Positions 61,152 to 64,000 of a stretch of DNA of 64,000 nt are shown piece by piece; positions within the stretch are counted from its first letter, which is position 1; each line of letters starts with the position of its first letter. The translations under genes and the position numbers were made by a program. The notes under the pieces were generated by a model that did no database searches, was not told where the DNA came from, and was given only the letters and a program-made list of their open reading frames with translations. Source of the DNA: JACDAL01 sp963849115 (GTDB lineage Bacteria; Actinomycetota; CADDZG01; WHSQ01); assembly GCA_963849115.1 (NCBI GenBank), contig CAWKGK010000006.1, positions 10,416 to 74,415 of the forward strand. Direction: 5' to 3'.

Positions 61152-62182
61152 TCAGGCAATCCGTTCCGATATATCCAACGAGCCAGGCGATGGAAGCTCA
61201 AGGGATTCGTTTTTCGACTCAACCCAAAGGCTGTCGGCAAGAAAGAGGAGCCAGGGGCACGGTTGGGAGAGCCTCTTCAGGGCCTCCGAGAGGGACAGGG
61301 TCGCCGAATATCGCCTCGCCAGTAGATCTGCGTCTTCTATCCGCGGGTTAAGCGAGAAGAATCCGTCTATCGAAAGGGAGGTTGAGCCTACGATGGAAGA
61401 GAAAACAGACCTTAGCTCTGCGGGAGACCAATAACGGCACGCGGAACACGTTGTCGTTCCTCTTGATCACATTCGCACACGATTGAGCAACTGGCGCAGA
61501 CCATACTTATTGGGCATTTGCACCAGAACGGTCCCTTGGGCGCAATTGACTCTCGACAGCTCTCTCAGCGCATCGAATGCGTCCTGCTTGGCGAAATGCT
61601 GAAGCACCGAGTAGGAGAAGACCGTGTGGAAACGCTTCTCCTTGAATGGGAGCCAGCGAGCGTCCCCTACGACGAAATGAACCTCACGGCCTAGGTCGCA
61701 CGCTACTCTCGAGCCAGCCAGCGTAGCCTTGAGTGAAGGGTCCAGCCCGACCGAGCGATAACCGCTCGCGCTCGCAGCCAACGCCCATCTTCCCCAGTTA
61801 CTCCCCACATCCAGAAAGCTTGCATTCTCCCCGTCGGCAAGGGGAAAGTGGGGAATTGGATAGCGGGACAAACCACCGGGCAACCGTCTGTACATGTTTC
61901 CACACGTTGCAACGATCGCCTGTTCAACGAACGGATGCATACCTTTGAAAGTGCCGACTCCCAAGTCAGGCACCCCGTTCTCATCGTCGCCGCCCTTAGA
62001 AACATGTTCCAGAGTCTCGATAAAATGAGTCGGAAGCGTCGGTACCACATCCTCAAGCAGCATTACCGGGATCCCCTGAACGACGGGATATCTGTGGCCC
62101 GGCACATTTCAGCTCGTCCTCAGCGACGGTGACGCACTCTGTCTCGAGGGCACGCCAAAGATTCGAGCAACCAGTCGCTCAC
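61152..62182 (-). CDS. Class I SAM-dependent methyltransferase with Trm112-like N-terminus, frameshifted
   Basis: A GTG at 62182 opens (M)SDWLLESLACPRD, then TVAEDELKCAG and HRYPVVQGIPVMLLED in two further frames: a Trm112-like segment. The methyltransferase core is 61467-62105: NASFLDVGSNWGRWALAASA (SAM loop FLDVGSNWGRW) and SYSVLQHFAKQDA. The 315 bp after that frame's stop are not intergenic: they read IKRNDNVF, then RYWSPAELRSVFSS and FFSLNPRIEDADLLARRY, to a TGA at 61152. The asnB ATG follows after one base, so the operon has no gap. Confidence 0.85.
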
Positions 62183-64000
62183 TAGCACTGTGCCCGCTCC
62201 TCATTCGATCCCTTGAATCCTCGCTTGTCGCCTGCCGCTACACCCAGCGAGGACATGAGACTCTCGACAGTGTCCCGAAACCTCTCGTATGAGTATTCAC
62301 GGAGTGCCCGCGCCCGGCCTCCTTGGCCTAATCGGTGAGCAAGCCCCTTATCGCTCAACACCTTCACGGTGGCATCGGCAACCTGCTGAGGATCATCCGG
62401 GTCCACCAAGATGCCGGATTCTCCGTCGGCGACCGCTTCAGAAGCTCCGCCCGCAGCGCCCGCCACCACCGCGAGCCCTGCCGCCCAGCCTCGGCAAAGA
62501 CGAGGCCGAATCCTTCCCCTTCGGCTCGAGGTTGCAGGCGGCAACGAGACGGCAACACGAAGACATCGGCGCCCGCGTACTCGGCTCGCAGCTCCTCATC
62601 GCTGATGCGACCACGAAACTGCACACGGTCCTTGACCCCCAGCACGGATGCGATCCGCTCGAGCCGGGGCCTATCCGCTCCCTCGCCGACCACTACCAGC
62701 TCCGCCTGGGGAAGCCGTCGGTTCACCGCGGGCCACGCATGGAGCACGGTGTCGAGCCCCTTGTACTGCTCGTCGCTGTCGAGGCGCGCAACACTGAGCG
62801 CGGTCGGAGGGTCTCTCTTCGGAGAAGGAATGCAGGATGATCGTCAAGCTCGGGGCCAACGCAATGGGGTATCACCTTGACGGAGCCGGCACTCAGAGTG
62901 GCGGCAGCTTCCACAGCGCGAGCTGAAAAGTGGCTGGGAGCAAAGAGAACGTCGGCGCGTCGCAGAGAAAAGCGAACCAGTGGCCGCAGCCGGCCCCACG
63001 TCTCTCGTCCATGACACCACACGACGCAGGGTGCCCCGGAGAGGCGGGCGCACAGCCATGCGATGGGAGCGAGGTGCGCATGGCAGCAAACGATGACCAG
63101 CCGCCGTCGCCACCGCAAGGCGCTTGTTGCAGCAGTGGTTGCGTACGCCAGCCGGTCGACCACGCCGACCCGATTCGATCTCGACACCCGGCCACCGCGG
63201 CGCAAGACCCGGCATGGAAGCTCTCTCGAGTCCTTACCACTCCATAAGGGCAGGAGGCCAACACGCTCGGGCCCGAAGGAATCGGCTAGAGCTTTGAGCA
63301 GCATCCTGCTCGAGCGCTGAATTCCGCCGGTCCCCGCCGGATCGGGGCTCAGCACCAAAAACCGGGGCGTGCGCGCCTCGTATTCGATGAGATCGGCGGT
63401 CCGTGCTGCGTTCTCGTCCCAAGAGCTCAGCTCTGCGAGCTTTCGTCCCTCCACTGAAAGATGTTCTGCAAGATCCCTATCCTCGAGAAGCGAGCGCACG
63501 TGACCCGCAAGCTCCCCAGCATCCTCGGGCTGTCTTAGAATGAGCGAGTTGCGTTTATGCTCAAGCATCTCGCAGATTCCTCCAGCACGACTACTGATCA
63601 CAACCGGAACTCCACATGACATAGCCTCGAGCGGGGGCAAAGGAAAGGCATCCCCGCGAGTCGGGGCGAGCAGAACGTCGGCGGCCGCGTAGTAATCAAC
63701 CATCTCGGATGTGTGCGGCCAGACCCGTACCCTTTCTACCACCTGGCTGATCCTGGCCAGCCTCGACCTGATCAGAGTCGACGAAACCAGCGACCGCAAG
63801 TACTGTTTCAGTGGGAAGCATGGCTAGAGCCTCGATTGCCCGGTCCACACCCTTGTTATGAGCATCGTTGGCGACTAGTAGCAAGACCCTCCGGCCTTCG
63901 ACCCCAAAGTGCCGCCTTACTTCGTCCCGGCGGGCCGCCGCCGCCTCAGGGGAGAAGCTCAACTGGTCCACTCCATGGTGGATGACTGGAACAGTCCCGG
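62182..64000 (-). CDS. Tandem glycosyltransferase family 4 protein or two GT4 genes, frameshifted and cut by the window end
   Basis: First GT4 domain (63340-64000, 5' end outside): VEGRRVLLLVANDAHNKGVD, then a frame change near 63765, YYAAADVLLAPTRGDAFPLP and CGVPVVISSRAGG. Without a stop it continues into a second GT4 domain: FLVLSPDPAGTGGIQRSS, WCHGRETWGRL, then a shift near 62750, AELVVVGEGADRPRLERIAS, a shift near 62480, and ASEAVADGESGILVDPDDP. The in-frame join (EYEARTPRFLVL) is either a true fusion or two genes whose boundary is hidden by an error. The stop overlaps the next gene's GTG. Confidence 0.8.

Overview
The window is high-G+C bacterial chromosome. Gene content and order (rpoD-dnaG-dgt-ppdK-glyS; hrcA-dnaJ-rsmE-mtaB-HIT-phoH-ybeY-CNNM-era; hemW-lepA; holA; comEC-comEA; leuS), many GTG starts and 1-4 bp gene overlaps fit a deep-branching Actinomycetota lineage. 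The class cannot be fixed from the sequence alone. I see no rRNA, tRNA or CRISPR array.

1-41 kb is core housekeeping. It starts with primary sigma factor, primase, dGTPase, pyruvate phosphate dikinase and glycyl-tRNA synthetase. A divergent envelope operon follows (AI-2E-type exporter, two CNNM/CorC proteins, short MscS channel). Next is a long leftward run headed by a CIRCE operator and hrcA, carrying dnaJ and many RNA-modification and ribosome-maturation genes (rsmE, mtaB, phoH, ybeY, era), ending near recO and uppS. A rightward operon then has an ECF sigma factor, a zinc-type anti-sigma factor, a VanY-like peptidase and an SRPBCC protein. After that come c-di-GMP turnover (GAF/HD-GYP), hemW-lepA, rpsT, holA, the DNA-uptake genes comEC/comEA, leuS, secreted proteins and yqgE.

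41-54 kb is more accessory: a membrane PAS-GGDEF-EAL protein, a repeat-containing lipoprotein, an RTX-like secreted protein, a PadR-permease pair, a divergent AsnC/EamA pair, a DUF1697 protein, an MTHFR-like protein and a YhaN/YhaO (SbcCD-like) pair. 54-57.3 kb is a decayed mobile region: two diverged direct copies (about 620 bp) of an MNT-nucleotidyltransferase/truncated-HEPN locus flank a wrecked IS110-family transposase. 57.3-64 kb is a leftward surface-polysaccharide operon (glycosyltransferases, methyltransferase, asparagine synthase, TylF-type methyltransferase) that runs off the window.

Two signals stand out. First, a family of structured palindromic repeats lies only between genes in the first 36 kb. 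At four loci it occurs as pairs with an exact 40-bp period, and the arms covary so that pairing is kept. Second, almost every accessory gene after about 42 kb carries one or more single-base frameshifts while core genes are nearly all intact; this is either local assembly error or decay. Two core genes (a CNNM gene and rsmE) also lack ATG/GTG/TTG at the position marked by a good Shine-Dalgarno sequence, showing ATA and GTA instead.
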